55,923 nt of DNA, from NCBI GenBank assembly GCA_030150505.1, contig JASLFS010000060.1, forward strand, positions 1 through 55,923. Direction: 5' to 3'. The notes under the pieces are model-generated. The model made no database searches. It was not told the DNA's origin and saw only the letters and a list, made by a program, of their open reading frames with translations. A program made the position numbers and the translations under genes. Shown in pieces: positions 34,358 to 43,978 of this stretch; the first letter of the stretch is position 1, and every line of letters starts with the position of its first letter. The DNA is from Vitreoscilla sp. (GTDB lineage: Bacteria; Pseudomonadota; Gammaproteobacteria; Burkholderiales; Neisseriaceae).

Positions 34358-34885
34358 CTACCGCCATAAGTGAGCAAATAATTCTCTGGCTTTTTTGAAT
34401 TTTGGTCCTATAACCATTTGGCAATAGGCTTGTTCTGAATGAGTTTGAAAGTAATGGTGATGCTCTGTTTCTGCTGGATAGAATGTTTGAGCTGGTTTGA
34501 TTTCCGTTACTATTTTTTCAATGTATTCTATTTGAATTTGCTCAAGTATCTGTTGGGCTAATTGCTGCTGTTGTTCAGTATAATAATAAATACCAGAGCG
34601 GTATTGTGTGCCAATATCGTGCCCTTGGTGATTGAGTTCTGTGGGGTTGTGAATGGCAAAGAAGATGGCTAGTAATTCACTGTAAGTGATTTGCTCAGGA
34701 TTAAATGTAATTTGGACAACTTCTGCATGATTGGTCAGCCCAGTGGATACTTCTTGGTATGTTGGGTTGATTGTATTGCCCATGCTATAACCTGATATTA
34801 CTTTTTCTACACCTACTAATGATTCAAAGATGGCTTCTAAGCACCAAAAACAGCCTCCTGCAAACAATGCTTGTTCGGTTTTCAT
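34358..34885 (-). CDS. msrA: Peptide methionine sulfoxide reductase MsrA
   Basis: This 175-residue enzyme reduces the S form of methionine sulfoxide in proteins. The catalytic motif GCFWC is at 11-15 with Cys12 as nucleophile, and HAEVVQITFNPEQITYSELL and GHDIGTQYRSGIYY are typical. It has no signal peptide and no MsrB or thioredoxin domain, so it is a cytoplasmic stand-alone enzyme, unlike the fused MsrAB (PilB) of pathogenic Neisseria. CGGAG lies nine bases before the ATG. Confidence 0.95.
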   Translation of the reverse strand: MKTEQALFAGGCFWCLEAIFESLVGVEKVISGYSMGNTINPTYQEVSTGLTNHAEVVQITFNPEQITYSELLAIFFAIHNPTELNHQGHDIGTQYRSGIYYYTEQQQQLAQQILEQIQIEYIEKIVTEIKPAQTFYPAETEHHHYFQTHSEQAYCQMVIGPKFKKARELFAHLWR

Positions 34886-34915
34886 GTGTTCTTGCTCCGA
34901 TAAATATTAATAAAA

Positions 34916-35869
34916 TTAGGGTAGGGTTGCTATCGCTTCGGTTAGTTTCTGGAAAAACAATTCTGCTTGTACTTCTGTTATCCAGTTTGCATTTGGTGTT
35001 TTTTCTTGGGTATTCCACCAGTCAACAACACTTGCACCTTCTGTTAGCGTACTTTGGGTTTCGATGTCTACAAAACATTTTTTTCCAGTAAATAATTCAG
35101 GATAGACGGCATAGGCAATGGCACATGGGTCATGCAATGGACCACCTTCTAAACCAAATTTTTGGGTATCAAATCTTTCGTAACTTTGTAATAAGGTTGC
35201 TAGCCGGTTACCATTTTCATTGTTGATGGTTTTTAAGGCATCCATTCTTGGGGATGTAATGCAAGCTTTGTGTGTAACATCAAGTGGCAATATGGTTATT
35301 GGTGTGTTGCTATCTAAAACAATTTTAGCAGCATGTGGATCAACAAAAAAGTTAAATTCTGCTGCTGGTGTGATATTTCCTGCTTCAAAGTAGCAGCCAC
35401 CCATAATAACAATCTCTTTTATGGCTTGTTTGCATTCTGGAGCCAGAGAAAATGCTTGTGCGATATTGGTTAATGGCCCGATTGCACAGAGTGTAATGCT
35501 ATTTTTGGGTGCGTTTAGTAAGGTCTCTACTAAAAAAGGAACTGCGTGCAATCGTTGTAGTGGTGTGTGGGGTTTGTGTCGCTCTACGCCATCTAAACCA
35601 TGTTTGCCATGCACATTTTCTGCTGTAATTAAATTTTTAATTAATGGCTTATCGGCACCGGAGAAAATAGGTGTGTCTTGAGTATTTGCCCAGTCACAAA
35701 TGATGCGTGCATTTTCTTGTGTGTATTGAAGTGGAACGTTGCCAGCAACTGTTGTGATGGCTATAAGATTTAGTAGGTTTAGATTTTGTAATCCAATGGC
35801 CATTAAGATAGCAGCAGCATCATCTTGGCCAGGGTCGGTATCAATAATTAAGTTTATTTTTTGAGTCAT
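34916..35869 (-). CDS. Inosine/uridine-preferring nucleoside hydrolase
   Basis: This 317-residue enzyme splits the N-glycosidic bond of ribonucleosides for base salvage. The calcium-binding motif DTDPGQDDA is at residues 10-18. FSGADKPL, VHGKHGLDG and the C-terminal HDPCAIAYAVYPELF (Asp of the metal site) are standard for the IunH/RihA group. Substrate choice between purine and pyrimidine nucleosides cannot be read by eye. It diverges from dusC across about 50 bp and may lead the msrA-nadK-recN run. Confidence 0.92.
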   Translation of the reverse strand: MTQKINLIIDTDPGQDDAAAILMAIGLQNLNLLNLIAITTVAGNVPLQYTQENARIICDWANTQDTPIFSGADKPLIKNLITAENVHGKHGLDGVERHKPHTPLQRLHAVPFLVETLLNAPKNSITLCAIGPLTNIAQAFSLAPECKQAIKEIVIMGGCYFEAGNITPAAEFNFFVDPHAAKIVLDSNTPITILPLDVTHKACITSPRMDALKTINNENGNRLATLLQSYERFDTQKFGLEGGPLHDPCAIAYAVYPELFTGKKCFVDIETQSTLTEGASVVDWWNTQEKTPNANWITEVQAELFFQKLTEAIATLP

Positions 35870-35919
35870 AATATTTAAAACAGGGTAAAATGAATGTTTT
35901 TTAAAATTTGGTTTTGGTT

Positions 35920-36882
35920 ATGCAGTTAATTCTTGCACCGATGCAAGGTTTGGTCGATGCTCCTATGAGGAATATGTTAACTCAAATTGGTGGATTTGAT
36001 GAGTGTGTGAGTGAATTTGTTCGGATTACACATACAGTGCATTCTAAATCAACTTGGTTGAAACATGTCCCAGAATTAGAAAATCATACGTTAACACCTG
36101 CGGGTATTCCTTGTACTGTACAGATTTTAGGAAGTGATGCTGAAAATATGGCGTTAAACGCCTTGGAGGCTATTCGGTTTGGGGCAAAGAAGATAGATAT
36201 TAATTTTGGTTGTCCCGCACCTACTGTTAATAAGCATCAGGGTGGGGCTGTTTTACTAAAGACTCCAGATAAAATCTTTGAAATTGTTAAAACCATTCGA
36301 AATAGGCTCCCTGAAAGCATTCCATTAACAGCTAAAATGCGATTGGGTTTTGAGCATAAAGATTTGGCTTTGGAATGTGCACAAGCCATTGAAAATGGTG
36401 GTGCTTGTCAATTGACTGTTCATGCTAGAACCAAAGTTGAAGGCTATACACCTCCTGCGCATTGGATTTGGGTTCGGAAAATTAAAGAAAATGTTGCTAT
36501 TCCAGTGATTGCAAATGGGGATGTTTTTAATTTGCAAGATTACTTAGATATTAAAAATACTTCAGGTTGTGATAGCGTGATGCTTGGTCGTGGAGCTATT
36601 CGTCAGCCGGATTTAGCCAAACAAATTAAAGCATATGAAAGTGGTCATGCTCTTGAAGCATGGACATGGGCAGAGCTCTTACCTTGGATTCAGGTGTTTG
36701 TTGATTTATGTTGTCAGGTTGATGCCAACAGTAAATATCCCATTGCGAGATTGAAACAATGGTTGGGTATGTTAAAACTTAATTATTCAGAAGCTGGCTT
36801 GTTTTTTGAGACAATCCGACGCATAACCGATATTGAATCTATTCAATTGGCACTTAACAAAGAATTGCAGCAATATATATGA
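35920..36882 (+). CDS. dusC: tRNA-dihydrouridine synthase DusC-like
   Basis: This 320-residue FMN enzyme reduces uridine to dihydrouridine in tRNA. It starts MQLILAPMQGLVDAPMRN. The active-site Cys is Cys98 in INFGCPAPTVNKHQGGAVLL, LTVHARTKVEGYTPPAHW holds the FMN/RNA-contact residues, and NGDVF binds the flavin. DusC, which modifies U16, is the best match because of its length and start; DusB is less likely. I chose the ATG at 35920 over the TTG at 35908 by family N-terminus. Overlaps the next gene by 4 bp. Confidence 0.88.
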   Translation: MQLILAPMQGLVDAPMRNMLTQIGGFDECVSEFVRITHTVHSKSTWLKHVPELENHTLTPAGIPCTVQILGSDAENMALNALEAIRFGAKKIDINFGCPAPTVNKHQGGAVLLKTPDKIFEIVKTIRNRLPESIPLTAKMRLGFEHKDLALECAQAIENGGACQLTVHARTKVEGYTPPAHWIWVRKIKENVAIPVIANGDVFNLQDYLDIKNTSGCDSVMLGRGAIRQPDLAKQIKAYESGHALEAWTWAELLPWIQVFVDLCCQVDANSKYPIARLKQWLGMLKLNYSEAGLFFETIRRITDIESIQLALNKELQQYI

Positions 36883-37658
36883 ATGTTATTCAATCTTCTC
36901 AAAATGCCAAAATCAAACAATTGGCTAAATGGCTAACTCAGCGAAAATTTCGCCGTCAAGATAAAATGACAGTTCTTGAAGGCAATCATCTATTGTCGTC
37001 TTTGCTTAATAGTGGAGAGCAGCCTCAAGCTGTTTTTGTTCCTCAGAATAAATTAAATGATATTGAGGTGAGGGAATTATTAAATAGGCTCCCTGAACAT
37101 AAAATATGGATGGTAGAAGATGCTATCTTGCAGAAAATAAGCACCTTGAATCAAGGTGAAGAAATTATGTCAATTTATGACATACCCAATCAAGATGCTT
37201 TGCCATTCAATGAAGATTGCGTGGTGTTGGAAAATGTACAAGATCCAGGCAATGTGGGAACCATTCTACGCAGTTGTTTGGCCAGTGGGGTGAGGTATAT
37301 AGTATTGAGCGCTGATGCTGCTGATGTTTACTCACCAAAAGTTTTGCGAGCGGGAATGGGTGCTCATTTTCATTTGAATATGACAGTATGCAATGATTTA
37401 TCTGAATTTTTAAAATCCTACAAAGGGCAGGTTCTTGTGACCAGTTTGTCTGAACCGAACAGTTCTTTGTATCAAGTCGATTTACAAAAAACAACTGCTT
37501 GGGTTGTTGGTAATGAAGGTGCTGGTGTCAGTGCTGGTATACAACAACTGGCAACAAGATGTATTAAAATTCCAATGGCAGGACAGACAGAGTCCTTAAA
37601 TGTTGCCATGGCGACAACTGTGTGTTTGTTTGAGCAAATGCGCCAACGTTCTTATTAA
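36879..37658 (+). CDS. TrmH/SpoU family RNA 2'-O-methyltransferase
   Basis: This 259-residue enzyme of the SPOUT class has an N-terminal SpoU substrate-binding domain (about 1-95), then the knotted catalytic domain. Motif 1 is LENVQDPGNVGTILRSC (Asn and Arg of the active site), motif 2 WVVGNEGAGVS, and motif 3 IPMAGQTESLNVAMAT. The target may be tRNA or 23S rRNA; the family name cannot be refined by eye. The start overlaps dusC by 4 bp, so two RNA-modification genes are translationally coupled. Confidence 0.9.
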   Translation: MNVIQSSQNAKIKQLAKWLTQRKFRRQDKMTVLEGNHLLSSLLNSGEQPQAVFVPQNKLNDIEVRELLNRLPEHKIWMVEDAILQKISTLNQGEEIMSIYDIPNQDALPFNEDCVVLENVQDPGNVGTILRSCLASGVRYIVLSADAADVYSPKVLRAGMGAHFHLNMTVCNDLSEFLKSYKGQVLVTSLSEPNSSLYQVDLQKTTAWVVGNEGAGVSAGIQQLATRCIKIPMAGQTESLNVAMATTVCLFEQMRQRSY

Positions 37659-37667
37659 AGGTTAAGT

Positions 37668-38312
37668 ATGCAATTTACTGAAGAAAAACAGCAAGCATTA
37701 GAAAATATTTTATCTAACTATCAAAATAGTGATTCAATGCACATCGATGAAGTAAGAGGTTTCTTTACTGCAATGATGTCAGGTCCTGATGAAATGAATG
37801 TTGCTGATTGGATGGATGTTGTATTGGGTAGTGGTGAATACTCAGAAGAACAAAAATCTCAAGCTGTGACTTTGATTGAGGAAATGTTAGTTGATATTGA
37901 AGACGCATTGAATCAAAAAGATTTTGCTCAAAACAATATCTTGGTATCTCCAATTGATGGCGATGTTGTTGCAGGTATGCAGCTTTGGAGTAATGCATAC
38001 TTATATGCTCTTGATATCGTGGCAACGGATTGGTTTGAATATGCAGATAATGATGAGGATTTTGAAGATTTATTCTATCCAGTGATGGCTTTAGGAGGTA
38101 TTTACGAAGATGAAGGGATTGATTTTGATGAAAAAGAAATTAATCAATTTGTTCAAGAAACACCAGATACTATTCAATTAATCTTCAACTATTTGCATGC
38201 AAAGAAAAATAAACCTAAAACACAAAAACGAGATGGCGATAAGGTTGGTCGTAATGACATTTGCCCATGTGGTAGCGGTAAAAAACACAAAGCATGCTGC
38301 GGCAAAAACTAA
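37668..38312 (+). CDS. UPF0149/YecA family protein with SEC-C zinc motif
   Basis: This 214-residue acidic protein has an N-terminal YecA (UPF0149) domain around HIDEVRGFFTAMMSGPDEMN and a C-terminal SEC-C motif with the CxC-x8-CC arrangement (NDICPCGSGKKHKACCGKN), a zinc finger like that at the SecA C-terminus. Members of this family have been reported to associate with ribosomes or SecA, but the function is not settled. It is nine bases after the methyltransferase gene and ends with a strong terminator. Confidence 0.88.
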   Translation: MQFTEEKQQALENILSNYQNSDSMHIDEVRGFFTAMMSGPDEMNVADWMDVVLGSGEYSEEQKSQAVTLIEEMLVDIEDALNQKDFAQNNILVSPIDGDVVAGMQLWSNAYLYALDIVATDWFEYADNDEDFEDLFYPVMALGGIYEDEGIDFDEKEINQFVQETPDTIQLIFNYLHAKKNKPKTQKRDGDKVGRNDICPCGSGKKHKACCGKN

Positions 38313-38323
38313 TGACTTTTAAT

Positions 38324-38358
38324 AAAAAACACCTTGATTTAATGCAAGGTGTTTTTTT
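38324..38358. terminator. Bidirectional Rho-independent terminator (YecA-like gene / rodA)
   Basis: Arms AAAAACACCTTG and CAAGGTGTTTTT pair perfectly, flanked by A-run and T-run, between convergent genes. Confidence 0.9.
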
Positions 38359-38363
38359 ATGGG

Positions 38364-39464
38364 TTATTTACTTTGATTCTTAATACTCATTAAAACCGCT
38401 AAAATGAACATAATAGTCAGCGTGGCTGTTCCTCCGTAACTGACTAAAGGCAGAGGAACACCAACAACAGGAAGAATCCCACTAACCATTCCCATGTTCA
38501 CAAAAGCATAACAGAAAAAAACCATGGTTAAGGCGCCAGCAAGAAGACGCTCATATGTTGTTCTAGCATGAGCTGAGATGTATAACCCGCGTCCTAAAAT
38601 AATGAGATAAACAGAAACCAAAAGAATATTACCGATTAAACCAAATTCTTCACCAAATACTGCAAAAATAAAGTCAGTGGTGCTTTCCGGAATGTAATCT
38701 AAATGTGTTTGCGTGCCGTTGAGCCAACCTTTTCCCCATAAGCCACCTGAGCCAATTGCAATCGTTGACTGAATAATATGATAACCAGCACCTAGAGGAT
38801 CTTTACTTGGATCCAGTAATGTTAAAACACGGGTTTTTTGGTAATCATGCATGCCGTATTGCCATAAGAGAGGTAAGGCTGCTCCAATACCAATGATGGC
38901 GGCAAAAATAATTCTCCAATATAAACCAGCAAAGAATATAACAAATACGCCAGAAGCTAGAATTAATGTAGCCGTACCTAAATCAGGCTGCTTTAAGATT
39001 AACAGTACGGGAACAATGGTAATGATTAATGCAAAAATATAGTGATACCACCTTGTGAAAGTTTCATGGCGTTGAAAATACCAAGCAACCATCATCGGAA
39101 CAACAATTTTCATGATTTCTGATGGTTGAATTCGAGTAATACCAATATTCAGCCAGCGCTTTGAACCATTAACGCTTACCCCCATAACAGCAACGCCAAT
39201 GAGTAAAACAACACCTAGGACATACAAGGGCATGGCAAAATTACTGAGTGTTTGGGGTTTGGTTCTAGCAACAATCCATAGCATGATGAAACCAACAATA
39301 GTATGAATGGTTTTATTTTGTAATTGATGAAATTGTTGCCCATCAGCGGAGTACAGTAGAAATAAACTCATGGTGTAAATCAATGCCATTGGGAAAAACA
39401 ACCAAGCATCAATCGGACCTGTTAACTTATTCCAATAAATTTTGATTTGGCTATCAGGATGCAT
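38364..39464 (-). CDS. rodA: Peptidoglycan glycosyltransferase RodA (MrdB)
   Basis: This 366-residue SEDS-family inner-membrane protein has about ten hydrophobic helices. SVNGSKRWLNIGITRIQPSE includes the conserved ISIQPSE-type site, LKQPDLGTATLI is the DLGT motif with the catalytic Asp region, and the C-terminal PLPLVSYGGTATL is diagnostic. With PBP2 it polymerises glycan strands for cell elongation. Its ATG lies one base after the mrdA stop codon, so it is the last gene of the mre-mrd operon. Confidence 0.95.
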   Translation of the reverse strand: MHPDSQIKIYWNKLTGPIDAWLFFPMALIYTMSLFLLYSADGQQFHQLQNKTIHTIVGFIMLWIVARTKPQTLSNFAMPLYVLGVVLLIGVAVMGVSVNGSKRWLNIGITRIQPSEIMKIVVPMMVAWYFQRHETFTRWYHYIFALIITIVPVLLILKQPDLGTATLILASGVFVIFFAGLYWRIIFAAIIGIGAALPLLWQYGMHDYQKTRVLTLLDPSKDPLGAGYHIIQSTIAIGSGGLWGKGWLNGTQTHLDYIPESTTDFIFAVFGEEFGLIGNILLVSVYLIILGRGLYISAHARTTYERLLAGALTMVFFCYAFVNMGMVSGILPVVGVPLPLVSYGGTATLTIMFILAVLMSIKNQSK

Positions 39465-39465
39465 T

Positions 39466-41442
39466 TTATTTTCCCAATGGTTGAGGATTGTTACTAGGAG
39501 CCAAGCCCATTAAAGCTCTGCTTTCTAACGTATTGGCTGGGCTTTTTGCTGCTGAAGCTGTTGGGAGTTGTAACAGATAGTAGTCAACAAGTTGACGAGC
39601 CAATGGCGCTGCGCTTGCTCCCCAGCCACCATTTTCTACTAAAACGGCAACGGCAATTTTTGGGTTTTCAGCAGGGGCAAAAGCAATAAACCATGCATGA
39701 TCTCGGTGTTGCTCTGCTAAGGCTGCTGCATTGTATGAACTACCTTGCTTAATCTGTACAACTTGAGCGGTACCCGTTTTGCCGCCCATACTATATTGTA
39801 AACCTTGTCCCATTCTCCAAGCAGTACCACCAGGTCGCAATACGCTAACCATAGAATTTTTGATGTATTCAAAATTATTTTTATGAAAAGGCGTTACTCT
39901 GCTAGGAGATGGTTCAATCAGCGTAACTTGCTGTGCCTCATGATTAATCAGTTGTTGAACCAAATGGGGTTTATAAACCGAACCATTATTTGCCAAAATC
40001 GCCGTTGCATGAGCCATTTGCAATGGAGTATAAGCGTTGTAGCCTTGTCCAATACTGATTGCAACCATGTCCGCACTATGCCATTCCCTAACAGATGGTT
40101 TAGATTTGCTAAAGCGTTTTTGTTTCCAATCTTTTGACGGCAAGATGCCAGAGTTCTCATGGCTTAAATCAATACCTGTTGGTGAGCCTAAGCCAAATTG
40201 GGCAAGTAGTGGGCTGGCTTTGTCAATGCCCATTTCATAGCCAATCTTATAAAAGAAAGTATCTGAAGAAACTTGAATTGCTCTCGATAGGTTGATATTG
40301 CCATGCCCATAGCGAGATGGTCCACGGAATTTATGAGTTGAACCTGGAATGCTCCAAGTGCCAGGAGCTGGGACGATGGTGTTTTGATTAAGCTGGCCAC
40401 TTTCCAACATTGCCATGCCAATAAAAGGCTTGAAAACAGAGCCTGGAGGATAAACGCCTTGAATGGCACGATTAATCATTGGTTTTTGCCAATCATTATT
40501 AAGCGTATTCCAGGTTTTGGTATCAATGCCATCAATAAATAAATTGGGATCAAAACTGGGTTTAGAAACCAGAGCAATAATCCCACCATTTTGTGGGTTG
40601 ATAGCAACCATTGCTCCGCGACGACCACCGAAAATTTCATCTGCTTTTTGTTGTACTCTAATATCTAGAGATAACTTTAAGGTCTGTCCTGCTTGTGGTT
40701 CAATGGTATTGAGAACACGAACAATATTGCCTAAAGAATCTTTTTCAACTTCTTGAATGCCTGGTGTGCCGTGCAGTTGTTCTTCGTAGTAGCTTTCTAA
40801 ACCCAATTTCCCAATATGAGTTGTGCCCCTATATAAATTCTCACGGTTATTTTCTTTTAGATTGTCTTGATCCTTTTGGCTGATTCGCCCGATATAACCA
40901 ATAATGTGAGCAAGTAGAGGGCCGTAAGGATATTCTCTAAAGGTGCGCGCATTGATTTCAACTCCTTTGAATCGATAGAGTTGAGCAGATAAACGGCTGG
41001 CTTCGTCAATTGAAAGTTTCAATTTTAAAGGGATGTTTTCATATTTCCGGCTTTCCATGCGGAATTTTTTAAAGCGTTTTAAATCACCTTCTGTAATTTC
41101 AACATATTGAGATAAGGCGGCAATGGTTTCATCAATAGAATGTTCAAGCTCACTGGGAATTACTTCTAAAGAATAGGCAGGATAATTTCTGGCTAAAACA
41201 ACACCATTGGCATCGGTAATTTCGCCTCGCGTAGGAGGTGTTGGAATTAATGAAATACGATTGCTGGTTGCTCTTAATGCATAATCATTGTGACGAACGA
41301 CTTGTAAGTAATAAAAGCGTCCAATTAGGATGGAAAAACAAACAAAAATAAGTAAAAAAGCAACAATTAAACGCAGCGGTAAATCTTGCTGCGTATTCAT
41401 GGATTGCTGATTATTTTGATGATACTCGCGTTGTACTTTCAT
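39466..41442 (-). CDS. mrdA: Penicillin-binding protein 2 (MrdA)
   Basis: This 658-residue class B transpeptidase of the elongasome has one N-terminal transmembrane helix (about 24-46) and a periplasmic pedestal domain. The transpeptidase domain carries SVFK in PPGSVFKPFIGM, SSD in IQVSSDTF and KTGTAQV; these are the SxxK, SxN and KTG motifs, with Asp in the third position of the second. It cross-links peptidoglycan during rod growth and is a beta-lactam target. It is three bases behind mreD. The C-terminal tail (about 40 residues) is low-complexity. Confidence 0.95.
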   Translation of the reverse strand: MKVQREYHQNNQQSMNTQQDLPLRLIVAFLLIFVCFSILIGRFYYLQVVRHNDYALRATSNRISLIPTPPTRGEITDANGVVLARNYPAYSLEVIPSELEHSIDETIAALSQYVEITEGDLKRFKKFRMESRKYENIPLKLKLSIDEASRLSAQLYRFKGVEINARTFREYPYGPLLAHIIGYIGRISQKDQDNLKENNRENLYRGTTHIGKLGLESYYEEQLHGTPGIQEVEKDSLGNIVRVLNTIEPQAGQTLKLSLDIRVQQKADEIFGGRRGAMVAINPQNGGIIALVSKPSFDPNLFIDGIDTKTWNTLNNDWQKPMINRAIQGVYPPGSVFKPFIGMAMLESGQLNQNTIVPAPGTWSIPGSTHKFRGPSRYGHGNINLSRAIQVSSDTFFYKIGYEMGIDKASPLLAQFGLGSPTGIDLSHENSGILPSKDWKQKRFSKSKPSVREWHSADMVAISIGQGYNAYTPLQMAHATAILANNGSVYKPHLVQQLINHEAQQVTLIEPSPSRVTPFHKNNFEYIKNSMVSVLRPGGTAWRMGQGLQYSMGGKTGTAQVVQIKQGSSYNAAALAEQHRDHAWFIAFAPAENPKIAVAVLVENGGWGASAAPLARQLVDYYLLQLPTASAAKSPANTLESRALMGLAPSNNPQPLGK

Positions 41443-41445
41443 GTT

Positions 41446-41943
41446 TTAATGGCGCTTAAAGTTCACAAGACTAGAAATCAATTTATTGAAAATTGGCCAA
41501 ATCAATGCAGCAATAAAAGCAGATAAAAATGGTAGCCAACCAATAAATTTATGGTCATAGAATAATCGAACCAAGCTCATAATCGCTTGATTGCCAAGTA
41601 GGGCGCCCAGTATTACTAGTGACTGTGTGCCGACATTGTAATATGCAATTCTAGCTTGTTGGCGAATAACAAAGAAACTGGTAATGCTGTATGCAAGAGC
41701 ATGTTGACCAAGTGGCGTATTGAGTCCGATATCGACTAATAGACCAATGAGAAAAGCAACACCAAGACCAACTGTCCTTGGCTTATGAATGAGCCAAAAT
41801 ACCAATAACATGGAGCTGATTTCAGGGAGCCAAAAGAAATCTTTGGTTGGTAATGGCACTAAATCAATCAGCAAGGCTGTGAAGAAACTAAGAAAAATAA
41901 ATCGGCGGGATACATTACCTAAAGAATCATCAAGGTTATTCAT
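41446..41943 (-). CDS. mreD: Rod shape-determining protein MreD
   Basis: This 165-residue inner-membrane protein has five to six hydrophobic helices. ALLIDLVPLPTKDFFWLPEI and LIGLLVDIGLNTPLGQHALA match the MreD family. It links MreC and MreB to the peptidoglycan machinery. The start overlaps the end of mreC by 8 bp. As usual for MreD the sequence is poorly conserved, so identification also rests on position and length. Confidence 0.92.
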   Translation of the reverse strand: MNNLDDSLGNVSRRFIFLSFFTALLIDLVPLPTKDFFWLPEISSMLLVFWLIHKPRTVGLGVAFLIGLLVDIGLNTPLGQHALAYSITSFFVIRQQARIAYYNVGTQSLVILGALLGNQAIMSLVRLFYDHKFIGWLPFLSAFIAALIWPIFNKLISSLVNFKRH

Positions 41944-42805
41944 TTATTTCATTCTCATCAGTCGGCTTGATTAAACTTCTAGGAGCAAGGGGCAAAGCCA
42001 AAACATAATTAACTTTATCAATATTGGCGACTGGTTTTGTGTCGGCTTTGTAATAAGGTGAACCGACTGATTTTTTGGCTGACGTTACTTGGGCAACAGG
42101 AATTCCAGCTGGGTAAACATCATCAAGCCCTGATGTTACTAATAAATCCCCTGATTTTAAGTCTGCATCAGTTGGCATGTAACGTAACTCTAGATTTTGG
42201 ACATTGCCATAAAGTAGAGTGCGTACACCGGTTCTGGTATTCATAACAGGAATGACTGATTGGGCATGAGTAGCAACTGAAATTTCAGCTGTGTATTTTT
42301 GTATGCTGATAATTTGCCCGATTAAACCTTGTTGGTCGATGACAGCTTGACCAAGTTGTAACTGAGCATTACTGCCTTTATTGATAAATAACTTGCCGGC
42401 TAAAGGATCCTGTCCAATGGCAATAACTTCAGCCATGACACCATTTTGGTGTTTTTTAGTTTTAATGTCGCTTAATAATTTAAGTTCATTGAGTTCTAAT
42501 AGTAAATTATTGCGGTCATTTGCTGCATTTTGCAATAAGAGATTTTGCTGCTGTAGTGCTTGATTTTGTTTTTTTAACTTGATTTGATCCGTTGCATATA
42601 AACTTAGGCTGTCGTACCAAACGATGGGCTGATTAGCAACCCATTGGACGGGGTACAAAGCATTACGCAAAGTATTTTTAAGTTGTCCAACAATACTTAA
42701 GCGGTTATCTGCAATTAATAACAACGTAGCTAAAATGCAAAAACAAGCCAACTTGGTTGTTGGCTTGATTCTGTGATGAGTGAAATCAAGCGATTGTTCA
42801 GCCAT
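41936..42805 (-). CDS. mreC: Cell shape-determining protein MreC
   Basis: This bitopic protein of 289 residues has one membrane helix near residues 20-36, a coiled-coil (about 65-105, rich in Leu/Gln/Asn) and two periplasmic beta-barrel domains. AEVIAIGQDPLAGKLFINKG and GLIGQIISIQKYTAEI, then VTSGLDDVYPAGIPVAQV, are MreC landmarks. It activates PBP2/RodA. It is second in the operon, 21 bp after mreB. Confidence 0.94.
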   Translation of the reverse strand: MAEQSLDFTHHRIKPTTKLACFCILATLLLIADNRLSIVGQLKNTLRNALYPVQWVANQPIVWYDSLSLYATDQIKLKKQNQALQQQNLLLQNAANDRNNLLLELNELKLLSDIKTKKHQNGVMAEVIAIGQDPLAGKLFINKGSNAQLQLGQAVIDQQGLIGQIISIQKYTAEISVATHAQSVIPVMNTRTGVRTLLYGNVQNLELRYMPTDADLKSGDLLVTSGLDDVYPAGIPVAQVTSAKKSVGSPYYKADTKPVANIDKVNYVLALPLAPRSLIKPTDENEINE

Positions 42806-42826
42806 GACATAACTAACTTAAAAAAA

Positions 42827-43867
42827 TTAAGGATTAGGAACAAAAATAGAATTTAATTTACCAATCATTTCTAAGGCGCGACCAGAACCGCGTGCAACAC
42901 AAGTTAAAGGCTCTTCAGCAATCATGACTGGTAAGCCAGTTTCTTCAGCCAATAAACGATCCAAGTCACGTAAAAGTGCTCCACCGCCAGTTAAAACCAA
43001 ACCGCGATCAGCAATGTCTGCGCCTAGTTCTGGAGGAGTTTGTTCAAGTGCATTTTTAACGGCTTGAACAATTTGGTTTAGAGGTTCGGTAAGTGCTTCC
43101 AAAACTTCATTTGAAGTAATTGTAAATGCACGAGGGATGCCTTCTGCTAAATTGCGGCCTTTTACCTCAATTTCACGAACTTCTGCACCAGGGAAAGCTG
43201 AGCCAATGGCTTTTTTGATTTCTTCCGCAGTTGCTTCACCAATCAGCATGCCATAATTGCGGCGAACGTAATTAATAATGCCTTCATCAAAAGCATCGCC
43301 ACCAACGCGAATAGAATGAGAATAAACCAAACCACTCAAAGATATTACGCCAACTTCTGTTGTTCCACCGCCAATATCTACCACCATTGAGCCCATTGGC
43401 TCTTCAATTGGTAAGCCAGCACCGATTGCAGCTGCCATTGGCTCTTCGATTAAGTTAACTGAAGAAGCACCAGCGGCTAAGGCAGAATCACGAATCGCTT
43501 TTCTTTCCACTTGAGTTGAACCACATGGTACGCAAATAACAATTCTAGGAGATGCAGCAAAACGACTGCTGGTTACTTGTTTTATAAATGATTTAAGCAT
43601 TTTTTCAGTGACATTGAAGTCAGCTATAACACCATCTTTCATTGGGCGAATTGCCTGAATGGAACCAGGAGTGCGACCTAGCATTTTTTTGGCTTCAGTA
43701 CCAACAGCTAAAATAGCTGTTTTATTTGCATTTGGATCGTTTTGAATGGCAACTACTGATGGCTCATCCAATACAATGTCTTTCCCCTTGCTGCAAATCA
43801 CGGTATTGGCCGTGCCTAAGTCGATAGCTAAATCATTTGAAAAGTAACGTGTTAAAAAGCGAAACAT
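42827..43867 (-). CDS. mreB: Bacterial actin MreB
   Basis: This 346-residue actin-family ATPase organises side-wall peptidoglycan synthesis. The start MFRFLTRYFSNDLAIDLGTA, the phosphate-2 motif MVVDIGGGTTEVGVI and LVLTGGGALLRDLDRLLAEE are canonical. It is the first gene of mreB-mreC-mreD-mrdA-rodA; the ribosome site TTTAGGAAAA supports the ATG at 43867. An intact mre-mrd operon predicts rod-shaped cells, in contrast to the coccoid Neisseria species that lack mreB. Confidence 0.97.
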   Translation of the reverse strand: MFRFLTRYFSNDLAIDLGTANTVICSKGKDIVLDEPSVVAIQNDPNANKTAILAVGTEAKKMLGRTPGSIQAIRPMKDGVIADFNVTEKMLKSFIKQVTSSRFAASPRIVICVPCGSTQVERKAIRDSALAAGASSVNLIEEPMAAAIGAGLPIEEPMGSMVVDIGGGTTEVGVISLSGLVYSHSIRVGGDAFDEGIINYVRRNYGMLIGEATAEEIKKAIGSAFPGAEVREIEVKGRNLAEGIPRAFTITSNEVLEALTEPLNQIVQAVKNALEQTPPELGADIADRGLVLTGGGALLRDLDRLLAEETGLPVMIAEEPLTCVARGSGRALEMIGKLNSIFVPNP

Positions 43868-43978
43868 CTGGTTTTCCTAAATTTATTCTTAAGATGGTTT
43901 TTAACGAAGAGATTATACCGTTATTTAATATGGGCCCTTTTAATATAGGGCTTTCTTAGTTAGTGGTACAATCACATA

